A DNA stretch of 64,000 bases. Origin: Stenotrophomonas sp. Marseille-Q4652 (GTDB taxonomy: Bacteria > Pseudomonadota > Gammaproteobacteria > Xanthomonadales > Xanthomonadaceae). The position numbers and the translations under genes were made by a program. The stretch is from positions 1,488,001-1,552,000 of the forward strand of contig NZ_CAKAKE010000001.1 of the NCBI RefSeq assembly GCF_916618915.1, in the 5' to 3' direction. The notes under the pieces are model-generated. The model had not been told where the DNA came from. It worked only from the letters and a program-made list of their open reading frames with translations, and did not search any database. The first letter of the stretch is position 1, and each line of letters starts with the position of its first letter. Positions 15,760 through 24,341 of this stretch are shown here, in pieces.

Positions 15760-16364
15760 GCGCACAACGCGGTTTTACCCTGATCGAGGCGCTGGTCGCG
15801 CTGGCGGTGTTTGCACTGCTGGCCAGCAGCGGCGTACTGGTGCTGCGCCAGTCACTGGACAACCAGCAGGCGGTGCAGCAGCGCATCGACAGCGCGGCCC
15901 GGCTGCAGCGGCTGGACAACCTGCTGCGTGCCGACCTGGGCCAGGCCACCCGCCGCAGCGTGCGCCAGGTCGACGGCCAGCCGGCCACCGCCGTATTTAC
16001 CGGCGCCACCGATGGCGATGCCGCGGCCTGGTCCGGGCGCAGCGCCTTGTTTGCCTTCACCCGCGGCGGCTGGGACAACCCTGCCCAGCCACGGCCAGAG
16101 CTGCTGCATGTGCAGTACCGGCTGCAGGGACAGGCGCTGGTGCGGCTGAGCCGGGACCGTCTGGATGGCAGCAACCACTGGCAACAGCAGGTCCTGCTCG
16201 ATGAGGTGCAGCAGCTGCAACTGGCCTACCACGACGGCAGCGGCTGGAACCGCGGCTGGCCGGGTGGGCTGGACCAGCTGCCACGGGCACTGCGCCTGCG
16301 TTATCACCACCGCGATTTCGGGGTGGTCGAGCATGTGCTGGCACTGCCAGCGGAGGGGCGCTGA
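15756..16364 (+). CDS. gspJ: Minor pseudopilin GspJ
   Basis: 202 residues from ATG 15756. Prepilin motif QRG/FTLIEALVALAVFALLASS. The body contains QQRIDSAARLQRLDNLLRAD and FTRGGWDNP, typical of GspJ. The upstream frame is open but lacks any signal, so this start is secure. It overlaps gspI and gspK. Confidence 0.92.
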   Translation: MSAQRGFTLIEALVALAVFALLASSGVLVLRQSLDNQQAVQQRIDSAARLQRLDNLLRADLGQATRRSVRQVDGQPATAVFTGATDGDAAAWSGRSALFAFTRGGWDNPAQPRPELLHVQYRLQGQALVRLSRDRLDGSNHWQQQVLLDEVQQLQLAYHDGSGWNRGWPGGLDQLPRALRLRYHHRDFGVVEHVLALPAEGR

Positions 16365-17365
16365 TGGCCAGCCGGCAACGCGGCGCCGCCCTGCTCACGG
16401 TACTGCTGCTGGTGGCGGTGATCGCGCTGGTGGCCAGCACCCAGCTGGACCTGATCGGGCTGGACCTGGCGCGCGCGCGCAACAACCAATCGCTGGTGCA
16501 GGCCCGTGCCCATGCACTGGGCGCCGAACAGCTGGCTGTCCGCCAGGTCGGCCGGCTGGCGCAGCTGCCGCCGGCCCAGCTCGGCCAGTGGCATGGACGC
16601 GTGCAGCCGCTGGTCCTGGCCGAAGGCCAGCTGCAGTACCGGCTGCGCGATGCCAGCAGCTGTTTCAACCTCAATGCGGTGGTCATCGGTGCCCCCGGGC
16701 AATGGCAACGCTCCGAAACCGGGGTGGCACAGCTGCTGGCACTGCTGCAGGCGCTGCAGCTGCCAGCGTCACAGGCCCAGGCCTTGAGCGACAGCCTGGT
16801 CGACTGGATTGACCACGACAGCGTGGCCAGCGCCGCCGGCGCCGAAGACGCCTATTACCGCCTGCAGGTACCGGCCTATCTCAGCGCCGCGGCGCTGTTG
16901 AACGATCCCAGCGAGCTGCTGGCGCTGGCCGGCATGGATGCCGCGCTTTACCAGCGCCTGCGCCCGTGGCTGTGTGCGCTGCCCGACAACGCGCCCACCC
17001 CGGTCAATGTCAATGCCCTCAGCCCGCACCAGGCGCCGCTGCTGGTGATGCTCAGCCAAGGCGCGATGTCCCTGCCTGAGGCGCAGCAATGGCTGGCACA
17101 GCGGCCTGCCGGTGGCTGGCGCCAGCGCAGCGCCTTCCTGGCCCACCCTGCGCTGCAGTCACTGGCCGGCGATGCCGGGCTTGCCAGCCAGATCCGGCTG
17201 CAACCCACGCTGTTCGAGCTGCAGGTGCAGGTGCTGCTCGATGGCAGCCAGGCCGAACTGACCAGCCTGCTCAGCACCGATACCCCTGACCACGCCCGTT
17301 TGTTGTCACGCCGCTGGATGCTCCGCAATGAAACCGATCTGTCTGCTCGTTTTACCCCGCAATGA
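16364..17365 (+). CDS. gspK: Minor pseudopilin GspK
   Basis: 333 residues, much longer than the other pseudopilins as expected for GspK. The N-terminus RQRG/AALLTVLLLVAVIALVAS lacks Glu5, which is normal for GspK and fits its place at the pseudopilus tip. A large alpha-helical insertion follows (SSCFNLNAVV, LVDWIDHDS, and TPVNVNALSPHQAPLLVML). The start overlaps the gspJ stop by one base. Confidence 0.93.
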   Translation: MASRQRGAALLTVLLLVAVIALVASTQLDLIGLDLARARNNQSLVQARAHALGAEQLAVRQVGRLAQLPPAQLGQWHGRVQPLVLAEGQLQYRLRDASSCFNLNAVVIGAPGQWQRSETGVAQLLALLQALQLPASQAQALSDSLVDWIDHDSVASAAGAEDAYYRLQVPAYLSAAALLNDPSELLALAGMDAALYQRLRPWLCALPDNAPTPVNVNALSPHQAPLLVMLSQGAMSLPEAQQWLAQRPAGGWRQRSAFLAHPALQSLAGDAGLASQIRLQPTLFELQVQVLLDGSQAELTSLLSTDTPDHARLLSRRWMLRNETDLSARFTPQ

Positions 17366-18404
17366 CCAGCACCCGGCGCACTGGTGGCGGCTGGCCGATG
17401 ACCAGCTCCAGCACGGCCAGCTGCTGGCTGGCCAGCGCCTGCCGGCCGGGCCGGACAATGAACATGTGGTGCTGGCCCTTTCCGGCGAGCAGGTAGTGGT
17501 GCGCTGGCTGGACCTCCCCGCGCACAGCCCGGCCCAGGCGCGCACCGCCGGCGCCAATGCCCTGGCCGATGACCTGCTTGCCCCGCCCGAGACCCTGCAC
17601 GCAGCAGCCCAGCGCGATGGCACGCACTGGCAACTGATGCTGTGCGCCCCGCAGGTGCTGGAGGACGCACTGGCCCGGGCCCGGGCCCTTGGTGTCAGCC
17701 CGGCACAGGTGATTCCCGACAGCCTGTTGTTGCCGGTCAATGCCGACAGCGCTGATGGCGTCCTGGCCGAGCACCAGGGGCTGTGGCTCTGGCGCAGCCA
17801 GCAGCAGGCGGTGACGGCCGAGCCGGCGCTGATCCAGCGCTGCCTGACCCAGACACCGGCAACGGTGCTGCCACTGGCCGCACAGCTGGACCTGCATCGA
17901 CTGCCGGAGAGCAACTTGCTGCAGGGCCGCTTTGCCCCCGGCCAGCAGCAGGTGCCGCTGGCCGGACGCCGGCTCGGCATCGCCGTGGCCGCACTGGTGC
18001 TGGCACTGCCGCTGGTCATTGCCGCCCATGGCGCCGGCCTGCGCTGGCAAGCCAGCCAGACCCAGCAGCAGAGCCTGGCGCTGGCCCGCCAGCATCCGGG
18101 CATTGGCGCCGACAACCCCGACCCGATCGCCAGCGTGCATGCACGGGCCGCGCAACGGGAACAGCGCCAGCAGCAGTGGTCGTTGCTGCGTGCCGGACTG
18201 CAGGCGGTGCAGGCCAGCCCGGACGTGGCGCTGGAACAGCTGCAACTGGGTGATGGCCGTTTGATCCTGGAGCTGCAACCGGCCACGGCCACCGCGCTGG
18301 CGCAGCTGCACACGCAACTGCGCCAGCAGGGGCTGGCCGCCCAGTCGTCCGCCGACCCGGCCACCAGCACCACGCTGATCATCACTGCCCAGGAGCTGCC
18401 ATGA
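17328..18404 (+). CDS. gspL: Type II secretion protein GspL
   Basis: 358 residues, overlapping gspK by 38 bp. The cytoplasmic actin-like domain (about 1-215, with LALSGEQVVVRWLDLPAHS) is followed by one membrane segment (GIAVAALVLALPLVIAAHG) and a small periplasmic ferredoxin-like domain. It anchors GspE to the membrane platform and pairs with GspM. Confidence 0.9.
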   Translation: MKPICLLVLPRNDQHPAHWWRLADDQLQHGQLLAGQRLPAGPDNEHVVLALSGEQVVVRWLDLPAHSPAQARTAGANALADDLLAPPETLHAAAQRDGTHWQLMLCAPQVLEDALARARALGVSPAQVIPDSLLLPVNADSADGVLAEHQGLWLWRSQQQAVTAEPALIQRCLTQTPATVLPLAAQLDLHRLPESNLLQGRFAPGQQQVPLAGRRLGIAVAALVLALPLVIAAHGAGLRWQASQTQQQSLALARQHPGIGADNPDPIASVHARAAQREQRQQQWSLLRAGLQAVQASPDVALEQLQLGDGRLILELQPATATALAQLHTQLRQQGLAAQSSADPATSTTLIITAQELP

Positions 18405-18922
18405 ACCTTTCCAGTGCAACCGGCCAGCAGCGCAGCGCTGGCCTTTCCCGCCTGCAGGGCTGGTGGCAGCAGCGCGCCCGGCGTGAACAGGCCATGCTGT
18501 TGACGATGCTGCTGGCGATCAGCGGCTTTGTGGCCTGGTACGGCCTGCTGGCCCCGCTGCTGCGTTGGCAGACCCAGGGCCAGCAGCAGCTTGACCAGGC
18601 CCGCCGGCAACAGCAGCAACTGCACAGCAGCCTGCAGGCGCTGGAGCAACACACCCAGCAACCGGAGGTCCTGCTGCAGCAGTGGCAGGCTTCGTTGGCC
18701 GACAGCGGTCTGCAACTGGCACAGCACAGCAGCGATGCCGGACAGGGGCTGAGCATGGAAACCGCCCCTGGCAAGGCGCAGGCACTGACCGGCTGGCTGG
18801 CGCAACTGCCTGCCGCGCAACTGCCCGACCAGCTGCAGCTGTGGCGCGGCAATGGTTCACTGCAGGCGCGGCTGCAGCGCCAGCCAGTCGGCAGCCATGC
18901 CACACCGACGTCACAAAAATGA
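18401..18922 (+). CDS. gspM: Type II secretion protein GspM
   Basis: 173 residues, overlapping gspL by ATGA. A short cytoplasmic N-terminus is followed by one transmembrane helix (AMLLTMLLAISGFVAWYGLL). A Gln-rich helix (residues 55-85) and a small periplasmic domain complete it. Partner of GspL. The cluster ends here without gspN. The last bases overlap the Pho-box array that precedes the porin gene. Confidence 0.9.
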   Translation: MNLSSATGQQRSAGLSRLQGWWQQRARREQAMLLTMLLAISGFVAWYGLLAPLLRWQTQGQQQLDQARRQQQQLHSSLQALEQHTQQPEVLLQQWQASLADSGLQLAQHSSDAGQGLSMETAPGKAQALTGWLAQLPAAQLPDQLQLWRGNGSLQARLQRQPVGSHATPTSQK

Positions 18923-18958
18923 CTCTCGCCTGTCATTGACGACAGATTCCGTCATCTT
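18908..18958 (+). promoter_or_regulatory. Pho-box array upstream of the OprO/OprP-type porin gene
   Basis: 7-bp units at 11-bp phase: ACGTCAC (18908-18914), ATGACTC (18919-18925), CTGTCAT (18930-18936, perfect half-site) and GACAGAT (18941-18947). CCGTCAT at 18949-18955 is out of phase. The array overlaps the gspM stop and lies 53-103 nt before the porin ATG. The -10 element is not clear. Confidence 0.5.
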
Positions 18959-19010
18959 TTTGCAATCTAGCGTTCATAACCTGCGCCCTACCCCAGCCGC
19001 AAGAACGCCC

Positions 19011-20156
19011 ATGAACCGTACAACCCCGTTGTACCTGGCATTTGTCGCCAGTCTGCTCGCCGTGCCTGCCACCCAGGCGGCGGTGAAGATCGGCAGCGTC
19101 GGTCAGACCGACCTCAGCCTCGAAGGCCTGCTCCAGGCCGATGGCAACTGGTATTCCTCCGACCAGCGCGACCTGGGCGATGACCGCCTGCGCATGCGCC
19201 GGGCCGAGCTGGTGCTCAAGGGCGATGGCCCCGGCCCGCTGGACTGGACCCTGGGCTGGGATGCCAAGGCCGAAAAATTCCTCGATGCCAATGTGCGTGC
19301 GCGCTGGCAGGACGCTGACCTCAAGCACAGCCTGCGCGTGGGCCAGTTCAAGCAGCCCAACTCGCTGGAAGAGCTCAGCAGCACCGGCGCCAACGATTTC
19401 ATCGCCAAGGCCACGGCCACCTCGACCTACGCGATCGGCCGGCGGCTGGGCCTGGGCTACGAGCTGGGCGGCCAGCGCTGGGGCATCAGCGCCAGTGTGT
19501 TCGGCGATGAGCTGACCAACGGCCTGGCTGAAGGCAATGGCCAGGCACTACGCGGCTGGTGGCTGCCGCATGCCGGCGCCGGCAACACCGTGCACCTGGG
19601 CATCAACCATGCCCGCCATGACCTGCCGGCCGACACCCTACGGCTACGTGCCCGCCCCAATGCCGACCTGGCTGATGTGCGCCTGATCGACACCGGCCGC
19701 CTGCCCGGCACCGACCGCCTGGCCACCACCGGGGTGGAGGCGCTGTGGCTGGCCGGGCCGTGGAAGCTGCAGGGCGAATACTTCACTGCCACCGGCAAAC
19801 GCCAGGCCGGCGCCGATTTGGACAGCCACGGTGGCTACGCAAGCGCGGTCTACAACCTCGGCGGCCACGCCTGGAGCTACAGCGGCGGGGTTCCCTCCCC
19901 GCCCAAGGCCGGCTCGCTGGCCGGCGGGCTGTGGCAGCTCGGTGCCCGTTACGACCAGCTGGACCTGGATGACGGTACGGTGGCCGGCGGCAAGCAGCAG
20001 GCCCTGACCCTGGGCGTGAATTACTGGTACGGCGCCCATTCAAAATTCGCCCTGAACTGGGTCAAACTGCGCAGTGAGCGCTTCGATGCCGCCACCGGCA
20101 GCACGCTTTCCGATGATCCGGACATCCTCGAGGCGCGCATTCAGCTGTACTGGTAA
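19011..20156 (+). CDS. Phosphate-selective porin of the OprO/OprP family
   Basis: 381 residues with a signal peptide ending in VPATQAA. Characteristic features: LEGLLQADGNWYSSD near the N-terminus, then LRMRRAELVLKGDGPGPLDWTLGWD, RVGQFKQPNSLEELSS and a C-terminal strand ending in Trp (IQLYW). Outer-membrane trimers of this family pass phosphate or polyphosphate. The ATG at 19011 is chosen because the upstream frame runs through gspM. The location directly before pstS, with candidate Pho boxes on both sides, supports a role in phosphate uptake. Anion selectivity itself cannot be proved from the sequence. Confidence 0.9.
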   Translation: MNRTTPLYLAFVASLLAVPATQAAVKIGSVGQTDLSLEGLLQADGNWYSSDQRDLGDDRLRMRRAELVLKGDGPGPLDWTLGWDAKAEKFLDANVRARWQDADLKHSLRVGQFKQPNSLEELSSTGANDFIAKATATSTYAIGRRLGLGYELGGQRWGISASVFGDELTNGLAEGNGQALRGWWLPHAGAGNTVHLGINHARHDLPADTLRLRARPNADLADVRLIDTGRLPGTDRLATTGVEALWLAGPWKLQGEYFTATGKRQAGADLDSHGGYASAVYNLGGHAWSYSGGVPSPPKAGSLAGGLWQLGARYDQLDLDDGTVAGGKQQALTLGVNYWYGAHSKFALNWVKLRSERFDAATGSTLSDDPDILEARIQLYW

Positions 20157-20159
20157 GGG

Positions 20160-20177
20160 ACGTCATCGCGCTGTCAC
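20160..20177 (+). promoter_or_regulatory. Second candidate Pho box downstream of the porin gene
   Basis: ACGTCAT (20160-20166), CGCG, CTGTCAC (20171-20177): a close match to the CTGTCAT-N4-CTGTCAT consensus. It lies immediately after the porin stop and about 220 nt before pstS, just upstream of a terminator. It could be an auxiliary upstream site or chance. Confidence 0.4.
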
Positions 20178-20181
20178 CCGA

Positions 20182-20213
20182 ACGCCGCCGTAGTGTCACA
20201 CGGCGGCGTTTTA
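20182..20213 (+). terminator. Terminator between porin and pstS
   Basis: Perfect 10-bp inverted repeat acgccgccgt (20182-20191) / acggcggcgt (20200-20209) followed by TTTTA. It implies that pstS needs its own promoter. Confidence 0.8.
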
Positions 20214-20315
20214 CTTGTCCGGCGCACAAACCGCAGCCAGCAGCAGACCCGGTGTACAGCCCCCGGCCCCTGTGTCTGGCTGCCAGGACACCGCGTATGA
20301 CAATTTCTCCTTCGC

Positions 20316-20352
20316 CCGTCATACACGTGTAACAAAAACATCATTCCATAGT
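20316..20352 (+). promoter_or_regulatory. PhoB-type promoter of pstSCAB
   Basis: Three 11-bp-phased units: CCGTCAT (20316-20322), GTGTAAC (20327-20333) and ACATCAT (20338-20344), with AT-rich 4-nt spacers ACAC and AAAA. A weak -10 CATAGT lies at 20347-20352. pstS starts 44 nt later behind GGAGA. Confidence 0.6.
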
Positions 20353-20395
20353 CGCAACCTGCTTGAACCCCATCGTTGTGTCTATGGAGACCACC

Positions 20396-21463
20396 ATGAA
20401 ATTGCGCACCACCGGCCTTGCTGCCCTTTCCCTGGCCATTGCCCTGGGCCTGTCGGCCTGTGGCGGCTCACAACCACCGCAAGGCGAACAGGCAGGCAGC
20501 AGCGAGCGCATCAGCACCGAAGTATCCGGTGCCGGCGCTTCCTTCATCTTCCCGCTGGTCTCCAAGTGGTCGGCCGATTACAACGCCGCCACCGGTGCCA
20601 AGATCAACTACCAGTCCATCGGTTCGGGCGGCGGCATCGCCCAGATCAAGGCCGGCACGGTGGACTTCGGCTCCTCCGACAAGCCGCTGCCCAGCGATGA
20701 GCTGGCCGCGGCCAACCTGGGCCAGTTCCCGTCGGCCATCGGCGGCGTGGTTCCGGTGGTCAACCTGGAAGGCATGGCCCCGGGCCAGCTGCGCCTGAGC
20801 GGCGAACTGCTGGCTGACATCTACCTGGGCAAGGTCACGTTGTGGAACGATGCGGCCATCGCCGCACTGAACCCGGAACTGTCCCTGCCGGCCGAGAAGA
20901 TCACCCTGGTCCACCGCTCCGACGGTTCGGGCACCACCTTCAATTTCACCAACTACCTGTCCAAGGTCAGCAGCGGCTGGAAGGACAGCGTCGGCGAAGG
21001 CACTTCGGTGCAGTGGCCGGCCGGTGTCGGCGGCAAGGGCAACGAGGGCGTGGCCTCGTACGTGAAGCAGATCAAGGGCGCGATCGGCTATGTCGAACTG
21101 GCCTATGCCACCCAGAACGCGATGCCGTATGCCTCCATGCGCAATGCCGATGGCAACTGGGTCCAGCCCAGCGCCGAGACCTTCGCCGCCGCCGCGGCCA
21201 ATGCCGACTGGGCCAATGCGGCCGACTTCAACCTGGTCATCACCAATGCGGCTGGTGCCAATTCCTGGCCGATCACCGCCACCAACTTCATGCTGATGAG
21301 CAAGCAGCCCAAGGATCCGGCGCGCAACCAGGCCGCACTGGATTTCTTCAAGTGGGCCTTCCACAACGGTCAGGCACAGGCCAACGAGCTGCACTACGTG
21401 CCGCTGCCGGCCGAACTGGTCACCCAGATCGAAGCCTACTGGGCGGCAGAGTTCAGCAAGTAA
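20396..21463 (+). CDS. pstS: Phosphate ABC transporter substrate-binding lipoprotein PstS
   Basis: 355 residues from ATG 20396, chosen over an upstream TTG because GGAGA precedes it. The signal has a lipobox (LGLSAC), so this PstS is anchored in a membrane rather than free in the periplasm. Phosphate-binding motifs are present: SGAGASFIFPLVSKW, YQSIGSGGGIAQIKAGTVDFGSSD and HRSDGSGTTFNFTNYLSKVS. It captures phosphate for PstCA-B. It is separated from pstC by 81 nt containing a hairpin, which usually raises pstS relative to the downstream genes. Confidence 0.97.
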   Translation: MKLRTTGLAALSLAIALGLSACGGSQPPQGEQAGSSERISTEVSGAGASFIFPLVSKWSADYNAATGAKINYQSIGSGGGIAQIKAGTVDFGSSDKPLPSDELAAANLGQFPSAIGGVVPVVNLEGMAPGQLRLSGELLADIYLGKVTLWNDAAIAALNPELSLPAEKITLVHRSDGSGTTFNFTNYLSKVSSGWKDSVGEGTSVQWPAGVGGKGNEGVASYVKQIKGAIGYVELAYATQNAMPYASMRNADGNWVQPSAETFAAAAANADWANAADFNLVITNAAGANSWPITATNFMLMSKQPKDPARNQAALDFFKWAFHNGQAQANELHYVPLPAELVTQIEAYWAAEFSK

Positions 21464-21470
21464 CAGCGCC

Positions 21471-21495
21471 GGTGCCCGCGTCTGACGCGGGCACC
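21471..21495 (+). other. Intercistronic hairpin between pstS and pstC
   Basis: Perfect 10-bp stem ggtgcccgcg (21471-21480) / cgcgggcacc (21486-21495) with a TCTGA loop and no T-run. Probably an mRNA-stabilising or processing element, not a full terminator. Confidence 0.6.
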
Positions 21496-21544
21496 GTCCT
21501 TGCGGCCTGTCCGCACAGTGCTCCACTACCGGCTTTAGTGACCG

Positions 21545-22510
21545 ATGACATCCCCCTCTTCTACCGCTGCACCGTCGCCAAACGAACGGCGCGATGCGCG
21601 CAATGACCGCATTTTCCGCGCGATCCTGATGACCACCGTGGGTCTGGTCCTGGTGGCGCTGGTCTGTGCGGCACTGTCCATGCTCTGGGGCGGGCGCCAT
21701 GCGCTGGCCAGCCAGGGCCTGAGCTTTTTCACCTCGGCCGACTGGAATCCGGTCGAGAACCGGTTCGGCGCACTGGCACCGATCTACGGCACCCTGGTCA
21801 CTGCCGTGATCGCGATGCTGATCGCGGTGCCGGTGTCCTTCGGCATTGCCTTCTTCCTGACCGAAGTGGCGCCGCGCTGGCTGCGCGGCCCGGTCGGCAC
21901 CGCGGTGGAACTGCTGGCCGGCATCCCGTCGATCATCTACGGCATGTGGGGCCTGTTCGTGCTGGTGCCGGTGATGACCGAGTACGTCACCCCGCTGCTC
22001 AATGACCACCTCGGCACGCTGCCGCTGGTCGGCGTGCTGTTCCAGGGCCCGCCGCTGGGCATCGGCATGCTCACCGCCGGTTTCGTGCTGGCGATCATGG
22101 TGATCCCGTTCATTTCCTCGGTGATGCGCGAGGTGTTCCTGACCGTGCCGACCCGGCTGAAGGAATCGGCCTATGCGCTGGGCTCCACCCGCTGGGAAGT
22201 GACCTGGGACATCGTGCTGCCCTACACCCGCTCGGCGGTGATCGGCGGCATCTTCCTTGGCCTGGGCCGCGCCCTGGGCGAGACCATGGCGGTGGCCTTC
22301 GTGATCGGCAACTCGGTACGCCTGACGCCCTCGCTGCTGGAGCCGGGCACCACCATCGCCGCGCTGATTGCCAATGACTTTGGCGAAGCCACCGAAACCT
22401 ACCGCTCGGCCCTGCTGCTGCTGGGCTTTGTCCTGTTCATCGTCACCTTCGTGGTGCTGGCCATCGCCCGCCTGATGCTGATGCGCCTGTCCCGCAAGGA
22501 GGGCAACTGA
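21545..22510 (+). CDS. pstC: Phosphate ABC transporter permease PstC
   Basis: 321 residues with six hydrophobic segments. The BPD_transp_1 domain contains the EAA-type loop RLKESAYALGSTRWEVTWDIVLPYTRSAV in its usual place before the last helices. Motifs GIPSIIYGMWGLF and GRALGETMAVAFVIGN are diagnostic for PstC. With PstA it forms the channel in the inner membrane. The stop overlaps the pstA start (TGATG). Confidence 0.96.
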   Translation: MTSPSSTAAPSPNERRDARNDRIFRAILMTTVGLVLVALVCAALSMLWGGRHALASQGLSFFTSADWNPVENRFGALAPIYGTLVTAVIAMLIAVPVSFGIAFFLTEVAPRWLRGPVGTAVELLAGIPSIIYGMWGLFVLVPVMTEYVTPLLNDHLGTLPLVGVLFQGPPLGIGMLTAGFVLAIMVIPFISSVMREVFLTVPTRLKESAYALGSTRWEVTWDIVLPYTRSAVIGGIFLGLGRALGETMAVAFVIGNSVRLTPSLLEPGTTIAALIANDFGEATETYRSALLLLGFVLFIVTFVVLAIARLMLMRLSRKEGN

Positions 22511-23367
22511 TGTCCACGTCCTCGCTATACCTGCGCCGCCGCCTGGCCAATGTGCTGGCCATCGGCCTGGGCTGTGCCACGGCCCTGTTCGGCCTGTTCT
22601 TCCTGGGCTGGATCCTGTGGACCCTGATCAGCCGTGGCCTGCCCGGCATCAACTGGGCACTGTTCACCCAGATGACCCCGGCCCCGATGCAGGAAGGCGG
22701 CCTGGCCAATGCCTTCTTCGGCTCGGCAGTGATGTGCGCGCTGGCCATCGCCATCGGTACCCCGCTGGGCGTGCTGGCCGGTACCTGGCTGGCCGAGTAC
22801 GGCAATGCGCGCAAGGCCGGCACGGTGGTGCGCTTTGTCAATGACATCCTGCTCTCGGCACCGTCGATCGTGCTGGGCCTGTTCGTCTACACCCTTTACG
22901 TGATGCAGACCGGCGGGCGTTTTTCCGCCTTTGCCGGTGCGCTGGCACTGGCCTTCATCGTGCTGCCGGTGGTGATCCGCACCACCGACGAGATGCTGCG
23001 CCTGGTGCCTTCGCAGATGCGCGAAGCGGCGCTGTCACTGGGGATCCCGCAGTGGAAGGTGATCGTGCAGGTGCTCTATCGCAGCGCCGCGGCCGGCATC
23101 GTCACCGGCATCCTGCTTGCGCTGGCGCGCATTTCCGGCGAGACCGCACCACTGCTGTTCACCGCCTTCGGCAACCAGTACTGGAACAGCGACGTGTTCG
23201 CGCCGATGGCCTCGGTGCCGGTGGTGATGAACCAGTTCGCCGGCAGCCCCTACGAATCGTGGCAGGTGCTGGCCTGGGCCGGCGCCTTGGTGCTGACCCT
23301 GTTCGTGCTGCTGGTCAGCCTGACCGCCCGTGGCCTGTTGCTGCGCAACCGCATCTCCCATGACTGA
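22510..23367 (+). CDS. pstA: Phosphate ABC transporter permease PstA
   Basis: 285 residues, six transmembrane segments. Motifs [33 protein letters not shown] (EAA loop) and [20 protein letters not shown] identify PstA. Translationally coupled to pstC, and followed by pstB with overlap or a short gap depending on which pstB start is used. Confidence 0.96.
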   Translation: MSTSSLYLRRRLANVLAIGLGCATALFGLFFLGWILWTLISRGLPGINWALFTQMTPAPMQEGGLANAFFGSAVMCALAIAIGTPLGVLAGTWLAEYGNARKAGTVVRFVNDILLSAPSIVLGLFVYTLYVMQTGGRFSAFAGALALAFIVLPVVIRTTDEMLRLVPSQMREAALSLGIPQWKVIVQVLYRSAAAGIVTGILLALARISGETAPLLFTAFGNQYWNSDVFAPMASVPVVMNQFAGSPYESWQVLAWAGALVLTLFVLLVSLTARGLLLRNRISHD

Positions 23368-23386
23368 TCTTTCCGCCGAGCCGACC

Positions 23387-24217
23387 ATGAACAACACTTC
23401 CCACAGCGTGCCGATGCAGCGCATCAACGTGCCCAGCCACAACGGCATCGTGCTGCCGGATGCACCGGTCAAGCTGGCTGCGCGCAACCTGAACTTCTAC
23501 TACAACGGCTTCCATGCGCTGAAGAACATCAACCTGGATGTGCCGGAAAAGCGCGTCACCGCGCTGATCGGCCCGTCCGGCTGCGGCAAGTCGACCCTGC
23601 TGCGCATCTTCAACCGCATCTACAACCTGTATCCGAAGCTGGAAGCCAAGGGCGAGGTGCTGCTGGACGGGGAGAACATCCTGGCGCCCAAGTACCCGAT
23701 GAGCCGCCTGCGCTCCAAGGTCGGCATGGTGTTCCAGAAGCCGGTGCCGTTCCCGATGACCATCTTCGAGAACGTCGCCTACGGCATCCGCCACCACGAG
23801 AAGCTGTCCAAGGCCGAGATGGCCGACCGGGTCGAACAGGCGCTGCGCCAGGGCGCGCTGTGGGACGAGGTCAAGGACAAGCTGGGCCAGAGCGCGCTGG
23901 GGCTGTCCGGCGGCCAGCAGCAGCGCCTGTGCATCGCCCGTGCGGTGGCCCTGCGCCCGGAGGTGCTGCTGCTGGACGAGCCCACCTCGGCGCTGGACCC
24001 GATCTCCACCAGCCGCATCGAACAGCTGGTGGAAGAACTCAAGAGCGATTACACCATCCTGATCGTCACCCACAACATGCAGCAGGCCGCGCGCGTGTCC
24101 GATTACACCGCCTTCATGTACCTGGGCGACCTGATCGAGCATGACCGCACCGAGGTGATCTTCTCCCAGCCCAGCAAGCAGCAGACCGAGGATTACATCA
24201 CCGGCCGCTTCGGCTGA
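23387..24217 (+). CDS. pstB: Phosphate ABC transporter ATPase PstB
   Basis: 276 residues from ATG 23387; an in-frame ATG at 23360, overlapping the end of pstA, is an alternative adding nine residues. Walker [11 protein letters not shown]-loop [11 protein letters not shown], signature LSGGQQQR, Walker [14 protein letters not shown] and switch His in VTHNMQQA are all present. [18 protein letters not shown] is typical for PstB. It drives phosphate import through PstCA and, in known systems, signals phosphate status to PhoR together with PhoU. Confidence 0.97.
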   Translation: MNNTSHSVPMQRINVPSHNGIVLPDAPVKLAARNLNFYYNGFHALKNINLDVPEKRVTALIGPSGCGKSTLLRIFNRIYNLYPKLEAKGEVLLDGENILAPKYPMSRLRSKVGMVFQKPVPFPMTIFENVAYGIRHHEKLSKAEMADRVEQALRQGALWDEVKDKLGQSALGLSGGQQQRLCIARAVALRPEVLLLDEPTSALDPISTSRIEQLVEELKSDYTILIVTHNMQQAARVSDYTAFMYLGDLIEHDRTEVIFSQPSKQQTEDYITGRFG

Positions 24218-24224
24218 GCTGCCT

Positions 24225-24247
24225 GGCTGCACGCCAGCCGTGCAGCC
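24225..24247 (+). other. Hairpin between pstB and phoU
   Basis: Perfect 9-bp stem ggctgcacg (24225-24233) / cgtgcagcc (24239-24247), 5-nt loop, no T-run. Probably an RNA processing or stabilising element in a 124-nt intergenic gap. Confidence 0.5.
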
Positions 24248-24341
24248 ATCCCCGCGGCATTGCCAGGCCGGCACAGACACACCGTTGCCGCCCTGCTGCA
24301 CCAGACACGGGCGCATTGCCGCCCCACCCTCCACCGGACAC

